From: Lineus longissimus
Taxonomy: Eukaryota; Nemertea; Pilidiophora; Heteronemertea; Lineidae
Length of the DNA stretch: 64,000 nt
Direction: 5' to 3'
NCBI RefSeq assembly: GCF_910592395.1
Contig: NC_088318.1
Coordinates: 17,608,349 to 17,672,348 of the forward strand
In this document: in pieces, positions 1-10,207 of the stretch
How the letters are laid out: every line of letters starts with the position of its first letter
How positions within the stretch are numbered: the first letter of the stretch is position 1
Translations under genes and position numbers: made by a program
Notes under the pieces: generated by a model
What the model was told of the DNA's origin: nothing
What the model saw: the letters and a program-made list of their open reading frames with translations, nothing else
Databases searched by the model: none

Positions 1-593
1 ATTCCCGTAGATGTGTTGAATTGTAAGAATACAATGCCAAGCCTACGCCTGGAGCCAAGGCTGTGCATCACATGCGGAACTCTTGTAACACTGGGACTAG
101 ACGTGTGCAACTTCTGTTTATGTTCATCTCATAATGTTAAGTGATTACAATGCCGCATTACTCATGCCTTTACCCACCCCTCCTCCACTCCACGTTTCGT
201 GCCAACTCGCAACCTCCTTCATTAACTAATGCTAATAAAGTCTTCCCTGCCTGGTTGAGCTTCCTTTATCCTCGCCCTCTTTTACCATCACCAGCTGTTT
301 CTCAGACGCGACTTGTCTTTTGCCGGCGCTAATGGCTCTTTGTGAAAAACCTTAGAAATCGTCTCCGCCTCCTTGATCACCAGAACAAACGATACTAAGG
401 TACCTTATGTGGAAGTCTTGCAGAGATTTGTCTTAGGTCGGCACCTACTTGATCAATGTGAAGGATGGTTCGTTAAAGTGATCTTTATTGGTTTAAACCA
501 GCGTTGACTGGTGCTTCGGAGGCTTGGCTACGAATGCATTTTTTACACTGATACTGCGACTCGAACACCTTTTCAATGTGTAGCAGAGGAAAA
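1..593. other. no gene seen, left edge
   Basis: I see no coding exon or recognised repeat here. The 63-codon frame from 141 has no recognisable domain. This is probably diverged flank of the tandem GPCR array or unique DNA. Confidence 0.4.
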
Positions 594-665
594 GCACCAA
601 TGAGATTGAACCCGGGACCTCTGGCGTATAAAGTCCATCCCTCTACCGACTGAGCTAAAGGGAGT
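594..665 (-). repeat. tRNA-derived pseudogene or SINE head
   Basis: The reverse strand reads like a tRNA: an A-box-like TAGCTCAGTCGGTAGAG followed about 30 bases later by a B-box-like GGTTCAATCTC. The anticodon and T stems do not pair well, so it is not a functional tRNA. A degenerate tRNA or the head of a tRNA-derived SINE fits best. Confidence 0.5.
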
Positions 666-717
666 TTCCCCCTATCTGAGGCTAGTAACTAGGAAAGATG
701 CCACCACGACAAATGGG

Positions 718-1330
718 TTACACTCGTTCTACACCAGTGTTACACAATTTACACCGGGTGTTACCTTGATGTTTCACGTGTGTTTGCCATACTCGGTGAT
801 GAGAGCAACACCTATCCTACCAAAAATGCAATACTAACAGCTAACGCTTCATCAACCCTAAGGCTTCAACATACCCGATTGTTGATGATTAACATGTAGA
901 TCGGAAATTCAATTCCTTTGTCAGTTCTTTCGCCCGCAACAAATCCAGTGTTTCTGACTTCCTCAGGGACCATCACTGGTACATTAGGAGTTAACCATTT
1001 GACATACATGCCCCCATTTTACACACAAGCTTCAGAGACTGTCGATGTTCGTTATCATCGCGTGCATAGTTACCAATCTTTATCTTTGTCCCGATGTCTG
1101 CACATCCCGGTCGCAAACTCACCACGTTGATGTGTGTTGGTGGACGGGGCGTTACCTCTTCTAGATGACACACGAGGCTGTGGAATGTACTCTATTCTTC
1201 AAACATAAAAATGTGCTTCAGGTTATTAGACCTGTCCCAACCGTACCGAAGTATTATGAACCTCATTGTGGCTGACATTCTATCCCTCCGAAGTCGTGCT
1301 TTAAATTCATGGCTTCGTACAACACTTTGA
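718..1330. repeat. GPCR-unit flank without its gene (unit 0)
   Basis: Positions about 840-1320 match the upstream flanks of the GPCR copies (3975-4460 and 14360-14870) nearly base for base. Positions 718-790 match 11210-11290, the flank of GPCR copy 3. No receptor reading frame lies to its left in the window, so this is either the upstream flank of a further copy outside the window or an orphan flank. Confidence 0.75.
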
Positions 1331-2160
1331 GAGCATCTACCTAATGAATGGTCATGCGGATGGTACTTTTCTAATCTCCTACCAAATGAATGGTCATGCA
1401 GATGGTACTTGGAGAGCATCTACCAACTGAATGGTCATGCAGCTGATAATTGGAAACCTCCCACGAAATGAATGGTCATGCAGCTGGTACTTCGAGCATC
1501 TACCTAATAAATGGTCATGAAGCTGGTACGTGGATCATTTACCAAATGAATGGTCAAACAGCTGGTACTTGGGTCATCTACCAAATGAATGGTCATACAG
1601 CTGGTACTTGGAAAGCTCCGACCTAATGAACGGAGCTGGTACTTGGAGAATCTACCAAATGAATGGTCAGCAGCTGGTAATTGGGCAGAATCTTTTAAAA
1701 GAATGGTTATGATATACGGATGTAACGTTACAGAGATACGATAGCATCACAAATGGGTGGTTATAACCGACGGCTCAGTGACTTGGGCAGCATCCACCAA
1801 GTGAATTCTCATGCAGATGAAATCCGCAAGAAGGCGAATTCTTTGAAGCAGAGTCAACTTCGATATATATATATACTTTGAGCATCTACTAAATGAACGG
1901 TCAGCAGCTGGTACTCAGAAAGTTCCTACCTAATGAATGGTCATGCAGCTGGTACTTTGAGCATCTACTAAATGAACGGTCAGCAGCTGGTACTTGGGAG
2001 ACCATCTACTAAATGAATGGTCATGTAGCTGGTATTTGCAGAGCATCTACCAAATGAGTCGTCATGCAGTTGATACTTATAAAGCTCCTACCTGTTCAAT
2101 GGTCATGCAGGTGGTACAAGAAGAGCGTCTATCAAATGAATGGTCATGCAGATGAAATCC
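1330..2160. repeat. minisatellite array A
   Basis: Degenerate tandem monomers of about 39-41 bp contain AATGGTCATGCAGCTGGTAC and a GCATCTACC or CTCCTACC block. Several monomers are diverged or truncated. The last about 150 bp (2010-2160) are nearly identical to the ends of arrays B and C. Confidence 0.9.
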
Positions 2161-2497
2161 GCAAGAAGGCAATGTTTTTGAAGAAGAGTCAACTTCGATA
2201 TTTGGGTTAAACCAAAAGCTTTCTCTATTGTATTACGTGGAGCATAGAAGCACCTGTGTGCTGGAGGGGGAGGGGAGGGGTGACGTTAGAATGAGACTAC
2301 ACCAACACCTCGCAAATCGGCCAAAGGGATAGCCTAAAAGCTCGATTTGAAGGCCTGGAATAATACTTGTCAAAACTCGCAAAATTGCGGGCTTAGGCGG
2401 ATTAAGATTTACCAGAGCTATTCTTTAAAGGCCTTCTTTATAACGGACGGCAATCTTAGCCCTTGTTGCATAGTGTTCACCATCAACGTGATGTTTT
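2161..2497. other. spacer 3' of GPCR copy 1, with G-rich tract and empty MITE site
   Basis: A G-rich run (G5-A-G4-A-G4, about 2266-2280) lies where the other units carry pure poly(G). The site that holds the MITE in copies 2 and 3 is unoccupied at 2393-2395 (TTA). No gene is seen. Confidence 0.7.
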
Positions 2498-3478
2498 CTA
2501 CTTGGATTGGAGCCGTAATAGTGAGCGGAGATCATTCTTGAATTTGGAACTGCTGGCCAAGTAGAGATAGAAGTTAATGGCTGTATTTGAAATGCCACAG
2601 ATGAATGCGATTTCTACTGAGACGTACCTGGCGGCAGGGTGTGAAACAAGAATATCGCCCATGCAACAAAACCATATGATCTGATCCACCGTAGACGGGA
2701 GGAGAAGTGCAAAAACAACAGTTACTATAACTATCAACATGATAGTCATTGAGCGTTCCTGCTTTGAATGCACCTTAGACTCGCAGCTCACCTCTTTCAG
2801 TTCTGAACTTTCTTTCCGTAGACTGAGTATAATCGCTGGGTTTAGAAAAATAAGGCATACTATTGGGATAATCGTATCTGCAATTTGATTAATGGTGTCG
2901 ATGGCTAAACGATAACCTTCCAAAAATTCTGGAGCATCACAAACTGTATAACCATTCTCGGCGACTATTGACGTAACAAGTGCAGCCGGACCGTAAATCG
3001 CGAAGTGAAAAGCGATATTTATGATCAGTTGTATTTTAGCTCTTTTCATTGTGCACCAAGAGACAGCTCTGAGCGGGAATCTTACTACAATTAGTCTGTC
3101 AGTGGCGATAATTACGACTTGCCACAGCGAGCTGTGAAATGCAATGTAGCCAAGACAGAAAAATACCCCACATAGTAAATCAAGAACGATGCTCACTTTG
3201 AGAACGTTTGGTTGAAGGTTTACGACCAGTCTGGGCAGTAACATGAATAAGATTGCTATCGTATCCGATACGGCTAATACTTTGAGGTGGAAACACATGA
3301 CGCTAGCTCGATTCTTGGGTAGGTTCATGACGAAGAAGCTCAGGGTGTTTCCTACCAACCCTAAGAGTAGTATCATCGGGTATGCAATCCTTTGGAGGTA
3401 GAGTGTGAAACCAATGAGAGGGTCGGAAATATCTTCAGAAGGGGACGTATCCATTCTTTTTGGTGCTGCTTGGGACAC
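2498..3478 (-). CDS. class A (rhodopsin-like) GPCR, copy 1
   Basis: This intronless frame of 326 aa encodes a seven-pass plasma-membrane receptor that probably binds a peptide or another small ligand; the ligand is unknown. TM1 (about 31-52) has the GN motif (residues 43-44) and TM2 has LAVSD. Cys103 at TM3 and Cys180 in loop 2 should form the class A disulfide. TM3 ends in TDRL (126-129) instead of DRY, and TM7 carries NTAINFYLY (298-306) instead of NPxxY. TM6 (about 244-268) has LLLP in place of CWxP. The start is the first ATG of the frame and is shared by all four copies. It heads the leftmost complete unit of a tandem array. Known of the family: N-x-x-x-N-F-x-L-Y type TM7 motifs occur in invertebrate orphan peptide receptors. 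No closer assignment is possible by eye. Confidence 0.9.
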   Translation of the reverse strand: MSQAAPKRMDTSPSEDISDPLIGFTLYLQRIAYPMILLLGLVGNTLSFFVMNLPKNRASVMCFHLKVLAVSDTIAILFMLLPRLVVNLQPNVLKVSIVLDLLCGVFFCLGYIAFHSSLWQVVIIATDRLIVVRFPLRAVSWCTMKRAKIQLIINIAFHFAIYGPAALVTSIVAENGYTVCDAPEFLEGYRLAIDTINQIADTIIPIVCLIFLNPAIILSLRKESSELKEVSCESKVHSKQERSMTIMLIVIVTVVFALLLPSTVDQIIWFCCMGDILVSHPAARYVSVEIAFICGISNTAINFYLYLASSSKFKNDLRSLLRLQSK

Positions 3479-4480
3479 GGCTGAAGATTACGCTAGCACT
3501 AGCACAGTCAGAGTAATAATGTGATCAGTCCTTCACTGTCATAGACAACACTTTTAATCCAATGCTGAAGACTAACATTGAAGCACCAGTCTCGACGACG
3601 TATAGTAGTTGCATTTCGGTTATAGCTTCATACCATGACATTTTCTGTACATGGTTGAGTTTGAGATGGCCGGAACATCCCGTATTCTCCTTCTTATATG
3701 ACGTCATCTATCAAGTTGGCGAGTTGTAATTCTGATGTCTACTCAGCAAGTTTTGCCTCATCTACAGAGATCATTTGCCAATCGGACTGCTTGCAAGGAC
3801 ATTCATATACCAGTAATAAATACACATATATATTCCTTTTCAAACTATTAACCAACACTAACAACGAAATTGCCGGTTTTATATTACATACTTGTATTAA
3901 TATCAAAGCAGCTGCGAGCGGTCATTTGATATGAACTACAAATGCTAAAAAACATTTGCATCGTGAATGTGTCAATACTAACAGCTAACGCTTTATCAAC
4001 CCTAAGTCTTGAACATACCCGATTGTTTATGATTAACATGTAGATCGGAAATTCAATTCCTTTGGCAGTTCTTTCGCCCGCAACAAATCCAGTGTTTCTG
4101 ACTTCCTCAGGGACCATCACTGGTACATAAGGAGTTAACCTTTTGACATACATGCCCCCATTTTACACACAAGCTTCAGAGACTGTCGATGTTCGTTATC
4201 ATCGCGTGCATAGTTACCAATCTTTATCTTTGTCCCGATGTCTGCACATCCCGGCTGCACACTCACTACGTTGATGTGTGTTGGTAGACGGGGCGTTACC
4301 TCTTCTACATGACACACGAGGCTGTGGAATGTACTCTATTCTTCAAACATAAAGTTGTGATGATCCTTGTGATGGAGGCACTGTGCTTCAGGGCATTCGA
4401 CCTGTCCCAACCGAAGTATTATGAACCTCATTGTGGCTGACATTCTGTCTGTCCGTAGTTGAGTTCATGGCTTAACACCA
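3479..4480. repeat. upstream flank of GPCR copy 1 (array unit)
   Basis: This 5' flank of the minus-strand receptor is repeated almost exactly at 7113-7770 and 13874-14880, and in diverged form at 10208-11820. It should hold the promoter, but I cannot point to a convincing core element. Small frames of 60-89 codons recur between units only because the DNA is recently duplicated. Confidence 0.8.
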
Positions 4481-4499
4481 CACATAGTACGTCTAGTAC

Positions 4500-5365
4500 T
4501 TTGAGCGCATCTACCAAGTGCATGGTCATGCAGCTGGTACTTGGAAAGCTCCTACCGAATGAATGGTCATACAGCTGGTACTCAGAAAGCTCCTACCTAA
4601 TGAATGGTCATGCAGATGGTACTCAGAAAGCTCCTACCTAATGAATGGTCATACAGCTGGTACTCAGAAAGCTCCTACCTAATGAATGGTCATACAGCTG
4701 GTACTCAGAAAGCTCCTACCTAATGAATGATCATACAGCTGGTACTCAGAAAGTTCCTACCTAATGAATGATCATACAGCTGGTACTCAGAAAGTTCCTA
4801 CCTAATGAATGATCATACAGATGGTACTTTGAGCATCTACTAAATGAATGGTCAGCAGCTGGTATTTGGAAAGCTCCTACCTTATGAATGGTCATACAGC
4901 TGGTACTCAGAAAGCTCCTACCTAATGAATGGTCATGCAGATGGTACAGCATCTACTAAATGAACGGTCAGCAGCTGGTACTCAGAAAGCTCCTACCTAA
5001 TGAATGGTCATGCAGCTGGTACTTTGAGCATCTACTAAATGAACGGTCAGCAGCTGGTACTCAGAAAGTTCGTACCTAATGAATGGTCAGCAGCTGGTAC
5101 TTGGGAGAGCATCTACTAAATGAATGGTCAACAGCTGGTACTTGGGCGACCATCTACTAAATGAACGGTCAGCAGCTGGTACTTGGGAGACCATCTACTA
5201 AATGAATGGTCATGTAGCTGGTATTTGCAGAGCATCTACCAAATGAGTCGTCATGCAGTTGATACTTATAAAGCTCCTACCTGTTCAATGGTCATGCAGG
5301 TGGTACAAGAAGAGCGTCTATCAAATGAATGGTCATGCAGATGAAATCCGCAAGAAGGCAATGTT
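4500..5365. repeat. minisatellite array B
   Basis: About 20 monomers of 37-41 bp. One variant carries CTCAGAAAGCTCCTACC and dominates the left part. The right edge (5205-5365) is shared verbatim with arrays A and C. Confidence 0.92.
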
Positions 5366-5584
5366 TTTGAAGAAGAGTCAACTTCGATATTTGGGTTGAA
5401 CCAAAAGCTTTCTCTATTGTATTAAGCGGAGAATAGAAGCACCTGTGTGCATGGAGGGGGGGGGGGAGGTGACGTTAGAATAAGACTACACCAACACCTC
5501 ACAAATCGGCCAAAGGGATAGCCTTATAGCTCGATTTAAAGGCCTGGAATAATGCCTGTCCAAACTCGCAAATTTGCGGGCTAA
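5366..5584. other. spacer 3' of GPCR copy 2 with poly(G)
   Basis: It contains an 11-base G run (about 5456-5466). It ends in the TAA at 5582-5584, the left target duplication of the MITE. Confidence 0.7.
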
Positions 5585-6026
5585 AGCTTGCAACACACTA
5601 GCCGCCAACTTCGGCGTTCACAGGCGTCTTTTGCCGCAAGCGTCCTGAACGTCTGAAAAATCGCTAGTCTGCTACGAACGGCGTCGGCGAATGCTACTTG
5701 ACGCCACTTGCCGCAACCTCAGCGCCAAATATCTAACATGTTTGATTTTTGACGCGTGTCGCCGCGCTTGAACGCAAGAACAAGCCAGGTGTGCTACGGA
5801 TGGCCGCCTGACTTGGCGTCGGCGGCGAGGCTATGCCCAATCAGCTTCCGTCTTGATGTCACATGATTTCAAAATGGCAGCCTAAAGTGGCGGAAAAGAC
5901 GCTACTGGGCGCCAATTCTGGGCAGGTGTGCTCTGACCAGGATCCACTGGCCGCCAACTTTGGCGTCGAGAGGCGTCAGCCGAACGCTTCTTGTCGCCAA
6001 AGTTGGCGGCTAGTGTGCTGCAGGCT
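5585..6026. mobile_element. PIF/Harbinger-like MITE, copy 1
   Basis: This 442-bp GC-rich element has no coding potential. Its ends are inverted: AGCTTGCAACACACTAGCCG at the left and AGCCTGCAGCACACTAGCCG reading inward from the right, with the match continuing for about 30 bases. It is flanked by a 3-bp TAA duplication (5582-5584 and 6027-6029). The empty site in the paralogous unit 4 has a single TAA (12788-12790). A 3-bp TWA duplication is the hallmark of PIF/Harbinger elements. Confidence 0.85.
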
Positions 6027-6131
6027 TAAGGCGGATTAAGATTTACCAGAGCTGTTCTTTAAAGGCCTTCTTTATAACGCACGGCAATCTTAGCCCTTGT
6101 TGCATAGTGTTCACCATCAACGTGATGTTTT

Positions 6132-7112
6132 CTACTTGGATTGGAGCCGTAATAGTGAGCGGAGATCATTCTTAAATTTGGAACTGCTGGCCAAGTAGAG
6201 ATAGAAGTTAATGGCTGTATTTGAAATGCCAAAGATGAATGCGATTTCCCATGAGACCCACCTGGCGGCAGGGTGTGAAACAAGAAAATCGCCCATGCAA
6301 CAAAACCATATGATCTGATCCACCGTAGCCGGGAGGAGAAGTGCAAGAACAACAGTTACTATAACTATCAACATGATAGTCATTGAGCGTTCCTGCTTTG
6401 AATTCATCTTAGACTCGGAGCTCGCCTCTTTCAGTTCTGAACTTTCTAGCCGTAGACTGAGAATAATCGCTGGGTTTAGAAAAATAAGGCATACTATTGG
6501 GATAATCGTATCTGCAATTTGATTAATGGTGTCGAAGGCTAAACGATAACCTTCCAAAAATTTAGGAGCATCACAAATTATATAACCATTCTCATCGACT
6601 TTTGACGTAACAAGTGCAGCCGGACCGTAAATCGCAAAGTGAAAAGTGATATTTATGATAAGTTGGATTTTAGCTCTTTTCATTGTGCACCAAGAGACAG
6701 CTCTGAGCGGGAATCTTACTACAATCAGCCTGTCAGTGGCAACAATTACGACTTGCCACAGCGAGCTGTGAAATGCTATGTAGCCAAGACAGAAAACTAG
6801 CCCACATAGTAAATCACGAACGATGCTCACTTTGAGAACGTTTGGTTGAAGGTTTACGACCAGTCCGGGCAGTAACATGAATAAGATTGCTATCGTATCC
6901 GATACGGCTAATACTTTGAGGTGGAAACACATGACGCTAGCTCGATTCTTGGGTACGTTCATGACGAAGAAACTCAGGGTGTTTCCTACCAACCCTAAGA
7001 GTAGTATCATCGGGTATGCAATCCTTTGGAGGTAGAGTGTGAAACCAACGAGAGGGTCGGAAATATCTTCAGAAGGGGACGTATCCATTCTTTTTGGTGC
7101 TGCTTGGGACAC
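6132..7112 (-). CDS. class A (rhodopsin-like) GPCR, copy 2
   Basis: A second intact intronless paralogue of 326 aa with the same seven helices, TDRL, Cys103/Cys180 and NTAINFYLY. The N-terminal third is almost the same as copy 1 (Ala4, Ile17, Leu26, Ile36). From loop 2 onward it matches copy 4 instead (Lys184, Phe193, Leu222, Trp285, Trp288), which indicates conversion or unequal exchange. The frame is open throughout with no frameshift, so the gene is probably under selection or very young. The 3' flank carries the MITE at 5585-6026. The ligand is unknown. Confidence 0.9.
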   Translation of the reverse strand: MSQAAPKRMDTSPSEDISDPLVGFTLYLQRIAYPMILLLGLVGNTLSFFVMNVPKNRASVMCFHLKVLAVSDTIAILFMLLPGLVVNLQPNVLKVSIVRDLLCGLVFCLGYIAFHSSLWQVVIVATDRLIVVRFPLRAVSWCTMKRAKIQLIINITFHFAIYGPAALVTSKVDENGYIICDAPKFLEGYRLAFDTINQIADTIIPIVCLIFLNPAIILSLRLESSELKEASSESKMNSKQERSMTIMLIVIVTVVLALLLPATVDQIIWFCCMGDFLVSHPAARWVSWEIAFIFGISNTAINFYLYLASSSKFKNDLRSLLRLQSK

Positions 7113-7840
7113 AGCTGAAGATTACGCTAGCACTAGCACAGTCAGAGTAATAATGTGATCAGTCCTTCACTGTCATAGACAACACTTTTAATCCAATGCT
7201 GAAGACTAACATTGAAGCACCAGTCTCGACGACGTATAGTAGTTGCATTTCGGTTATAGCTTCATACCATGACATTTTCTGTACATGGTTGAATTTGAGA
7301 TGGCCGGAACATCCCGTATTCTCCTTCTTATATGACGTCATCTATCAAGTTGGCGGGTTGTAATTCTGATGTCTACTCAGCAAGTTTTGCCTCATCTACA
7401 GAGATCATTTGCCAATCGGACTGCCTGCAAGGACATTCATATACCAGTAATAAATACACATATATATTCCTTTTCAAACTATTAACCAACACTAACAACG
7501 AAATTGCCGGTTTTATATTACATACTTGTATTAATATCAAAGCAGCTGCGAGCGGTCATTTGATATGAACTACAAATGCTAAAAAACATTTGCATCGTGA
7601 ATGTGGCAATACTAACAGCTAACGCTTTATCAACCCTAAGGCTTGAACATACCCGATTGTTTATGATTAACATGTAGATCGGAAATTCAATTCCTTTGTC
7701 AGTTCTTTCGCCCGCAACAAATCCAGTGTTTCTGACTTCCTCAGGGACCATCACTGGTACACAAGGAGTTAACATTCTGTCTGTTCGTAGCTGTATTCAT
7801 GGCTTAACACCACACATAGTACGTCTAGTACTTTGAGCGC
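7113..7840. repeat. upstream flank of GPCR copy 2, internally deleted
   Basis: It matches 3479-4480 but lacks about 305 bp that lie between GGAGTTAAC and ATTCTGTCTGT in the other units; the junction is at about 7769-7773. This deletion and a shorter minisatellite account for the 3095-bp spacing of copies 2 and 3, against 3634 and 3651 bp for the other pairs. Confidence 0.8.
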
Positions 7841-7844
7841 ATCT

Positions 7845-8445
7845 ACCAAGTGCATGGTCATGCAGCTGGTACTTGGAAAGCTCCTACCTAATGAATAGTC
7901 ATGCAGATGGTACTTGGAAAGTTCCTACCAAATGAATGGTCATACAGCTGGTACTCAGAAAGCTCCTACCTAATGAATGGTCATACAGCTGGTACTCAGA
8001 AAGTTCCTACCTAATGAATGATCATACAGATGGTACTTTGAGCATCTACTAAATGAACGGTCAGCAGCTGGTACTCAGAAAGCTCCTACCTAATGAATGG
8101 TCATGCAGATGGTACTTTGAGCATCTACTAAATGAATGGTCAGCAGCTGGTACTCGGAAAGCTCCTACCTAATGAATGGTCATGCAGATGGTACTTTGAG
8201 CATCTACTAAATGAATGGTCAACAGCTGGTACTTGGGCGACCATCTACTAAATGAACGGTCAGCAGCTGGTACTTGGGAGACCATCTACTAAATGAATGG
8301 TCATGTAGCTGGTATTTGCAGAGCATCTACCAAATGAGTCGTCATGCAGTTGATACTTATAAAGCTCCTACCTGTTCAATGGTCATGCAGGTGGTACAAG
8401 AAGAGCGTCTATCAAATGAATGGTCATGCAGATGAAATCCGCAAG
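7845..8445. repeat. minisatellite array C
   Basis: About 15 monomers of 37-41 bp, a shorter relative of array B with the same left and right edges. Confidence 0.92.
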
Positions 8446-8679
8446 AAGGCAATGTTTTTGAAGAAGAGTCAACTTCGATATTTGGGTTGAACCAAAAGCT
8501 TTCTCTATTGTATTAAGCGGAGAATAGAAGCACCTGTGTGCATGGAGGGGGGGGGGGGGGGGGGTGCCGTTAGAATAAGACTACACCAACACCTCACAAA
8601 TCGGCCAAAGGGATAGCCTTATAGCTCGATTTAAAGGCCTGGAATAATGCCTGTCCAAACTCGCAAATTTGCGGGCTAA
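8446..8679. other. spacer 3' of GPCR copy 3 with longest poly(G)
   Basis: It contains an uninterrupted run of 18 G (about 8547-8564), the longest of the four units. It ends in TAA (8677-8679), the left target duplication of the second MITE copy. Confidence 0.7.
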
Positions 8680-9121
8680 AGCTTGCAACACACTAGCCGC
8701 CAACTTCGGCGTTCACAGGCGTCTTTTGCCGCAAGCGTCCTGAACGCCTGAAAAATCGCTAGTCTGCTACGAACGGCGTCGGCGAACGCTACTTGACGCC
8801 ACTTGCCGCAACCTCAGCGCCAAATATCTAACATGTTTGATTTTTGACGCGTGTCGCCGCGCTTGAACGCAAGAAGAAGCCAGGTGTGCTACGGATGGCC
8901 GCCTGACTTGGCGTCGGCGGCGAGGCTATGCCCAATCAGCTTCCGTCTTGATGTCACATGATTTCAAAATGGCAGCCTAAAGTGGCGGAAAAGACGCTAC
9001 TGGGCGCCAATTCTGGGCAGGTGTGCTCTGACCGGGATCCACTGGCCGCCAACTTTGGCGTCGAGAGGCGTCAGCCGAACGCTTCTTGTCGCCAAAGTTG
9101 GCGGCTAGTGTGCTGCAGGCT
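8680..9121. mobile_element. PIF/Harbinger-like MITE, copy 2
   Basis: This copy has the same 442-bp length and the same insertion point as the one at 5585-6026. It differs from that copy by four substitutions and no indels in my base-by-base comparison. TAA duplications lie at 8677-8679 and 9122-9124. The shared site means that it was copied with the unit and did not insert independently. Confidence 0.85.
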
Positions 9122-9226
9122 TAAGGCGGATTAAGATTTACCAGAGCTGTTCTTTAAAGGCCTTCTTTATAACGCACGGCAATCTTAGCCCTTGTTGCAT
9201 AGTGTTCACCATCAACGTGATGTTTT

Positions 9227-10207
9227 CTACTTGGATTGGAGCCGTAATAGTGAGCGGAGATCATTCTTAAATTTGGAACTGCTGGCCAAGTAGAGATAGA
9301 AGTTAATGGCTGTATTTGAAATGCCAAAGATGAATGCGATTTCTACTGAGACGTACCTGGCGGCAGGGTGTGAAACAAGAATATCGCCCATGCAACAAAA
9401 CCATATGATCTGATCCACCGTAGCCGGGAGGAGAAGTGCAAGAACAACAGTTACTATAACTATCAACATGATAGTCATTGAGCGTTCCTTCTTTGAATTC
9501 ATCTTAGACTCGGAGCTCACCTCTTTCAGTTCTGAACTTTCTTTCCGTAGACTGAGTATAATCGCTGGGTTTAGAAAAATAAGGCATACTATTGGGATAA
9601 TCGTATCTGCAATTTGATTAATGGTGTCGATGGCTAAACGATAACCTTCCAAAAATTCTGGAGCATCACAAACTGGATAACCATTCTCGGCGACTTTTGA
9701 CGTAACAAGTGCAGCCGGACCGTAAATCGCGAAGTGAAAAGTGATATTTAGAATAAGTTGTATTTTAGCTCTTTTCATTGTGCACCAAGAGACAGCTCTG
9801 AGCGGGAATCTTACTACAATCAGCCTGTCAGTGGCAACAATTACGACTTGCCACAGCGAGCTGTGATATGCAATGTAGCTAAGACAGAAAAATACCCCAC
9901 ATAGTAAATCAAGAACGATGCTCACTTTGAGAACGTTTGGTTGAAGGATTACGACCAGTCTGGGCAGTAACATGAATAAGATTGCTATCGTATCCGATAC
10001 GGCTAATACTTTGAGGTGGAAACACATGACGCTAGCTCGATTCTTGGGTAGGTTCATGACGAAGAAGCTCAGGGTGTTTCCTACCAACCCTAAGAGTAGT
10101 ACCATCGGGTATGCAATCCTTTGGAGGTCGAAAATGAAACCAATGAGAGGGTCGGAAACACTTTCAGAAGGGGACGTATCCATTCTTTTTGGTGCGACTT
10201 GGGACAC
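9227..10207 (-). CDS. class A (rhodopsin-like) GPCR, copy 3
   Basis: An intact intronless receptor frame of 326 aa. The N-terminal part groups with copy 4 (Val4, Val17, Phe26, Val36). Loop 2 to TM7 groups with copy 1 (Glu184, Ile193, Lys222, Tyr285, Val288). The stretch before TM1 is the most changed of the four, reading GFIFDLQR instead of GFTLYLQR. Class A marks (Cys103, Cys180, TDRL, NTAINFYLY) are kept. Its upstream flank (10208-11820) is the most diverged, so its expression could differ from the other copies; that is inference. Confidence 0.9.
   Translation of the reverse strand: MSQVAPKRMDTSPSESVSDPLIGFIFDLQRIAYPMVLLLGLVGNTLSFFVMNLPKNRASVMCFHLKVLAVSDTIAILFMLLPRLVVILQPNVLKVSIVLDLLCGVFFCLSYIAYHSSLWQVVIVATDRLIVVRFPLRAVSWCTMKRAKIQLILNITFHFAIYGPAALVTSKVAENGYPVCDAPEFLEGYRLAIDTINQIADTIIPIVCLIFLNPAIILSLRKESSELKEVSSESKMNSKKERSMTIMLIVIVTVVLALLLPATVDQIIWFCCMGDILVSHPAARYVSVEIAFIFGISNTAINFYLYLASSSKFKNDLRSLLRLQSK

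Noticed and set aside
594-665. Functional tRNA gene
   Set aside because: The A and B boxes are present, but the anticodon and T stems do not pair.
3884-4317. Small frames of 60-89 codons conserved between GPCR units (also at 991, 7518, 14273 and 14524)
   Set aside because: They are conserved only because the flanks are recently duplicated. They overlap each other, have no domain marks and no sign of selection that I can judge.
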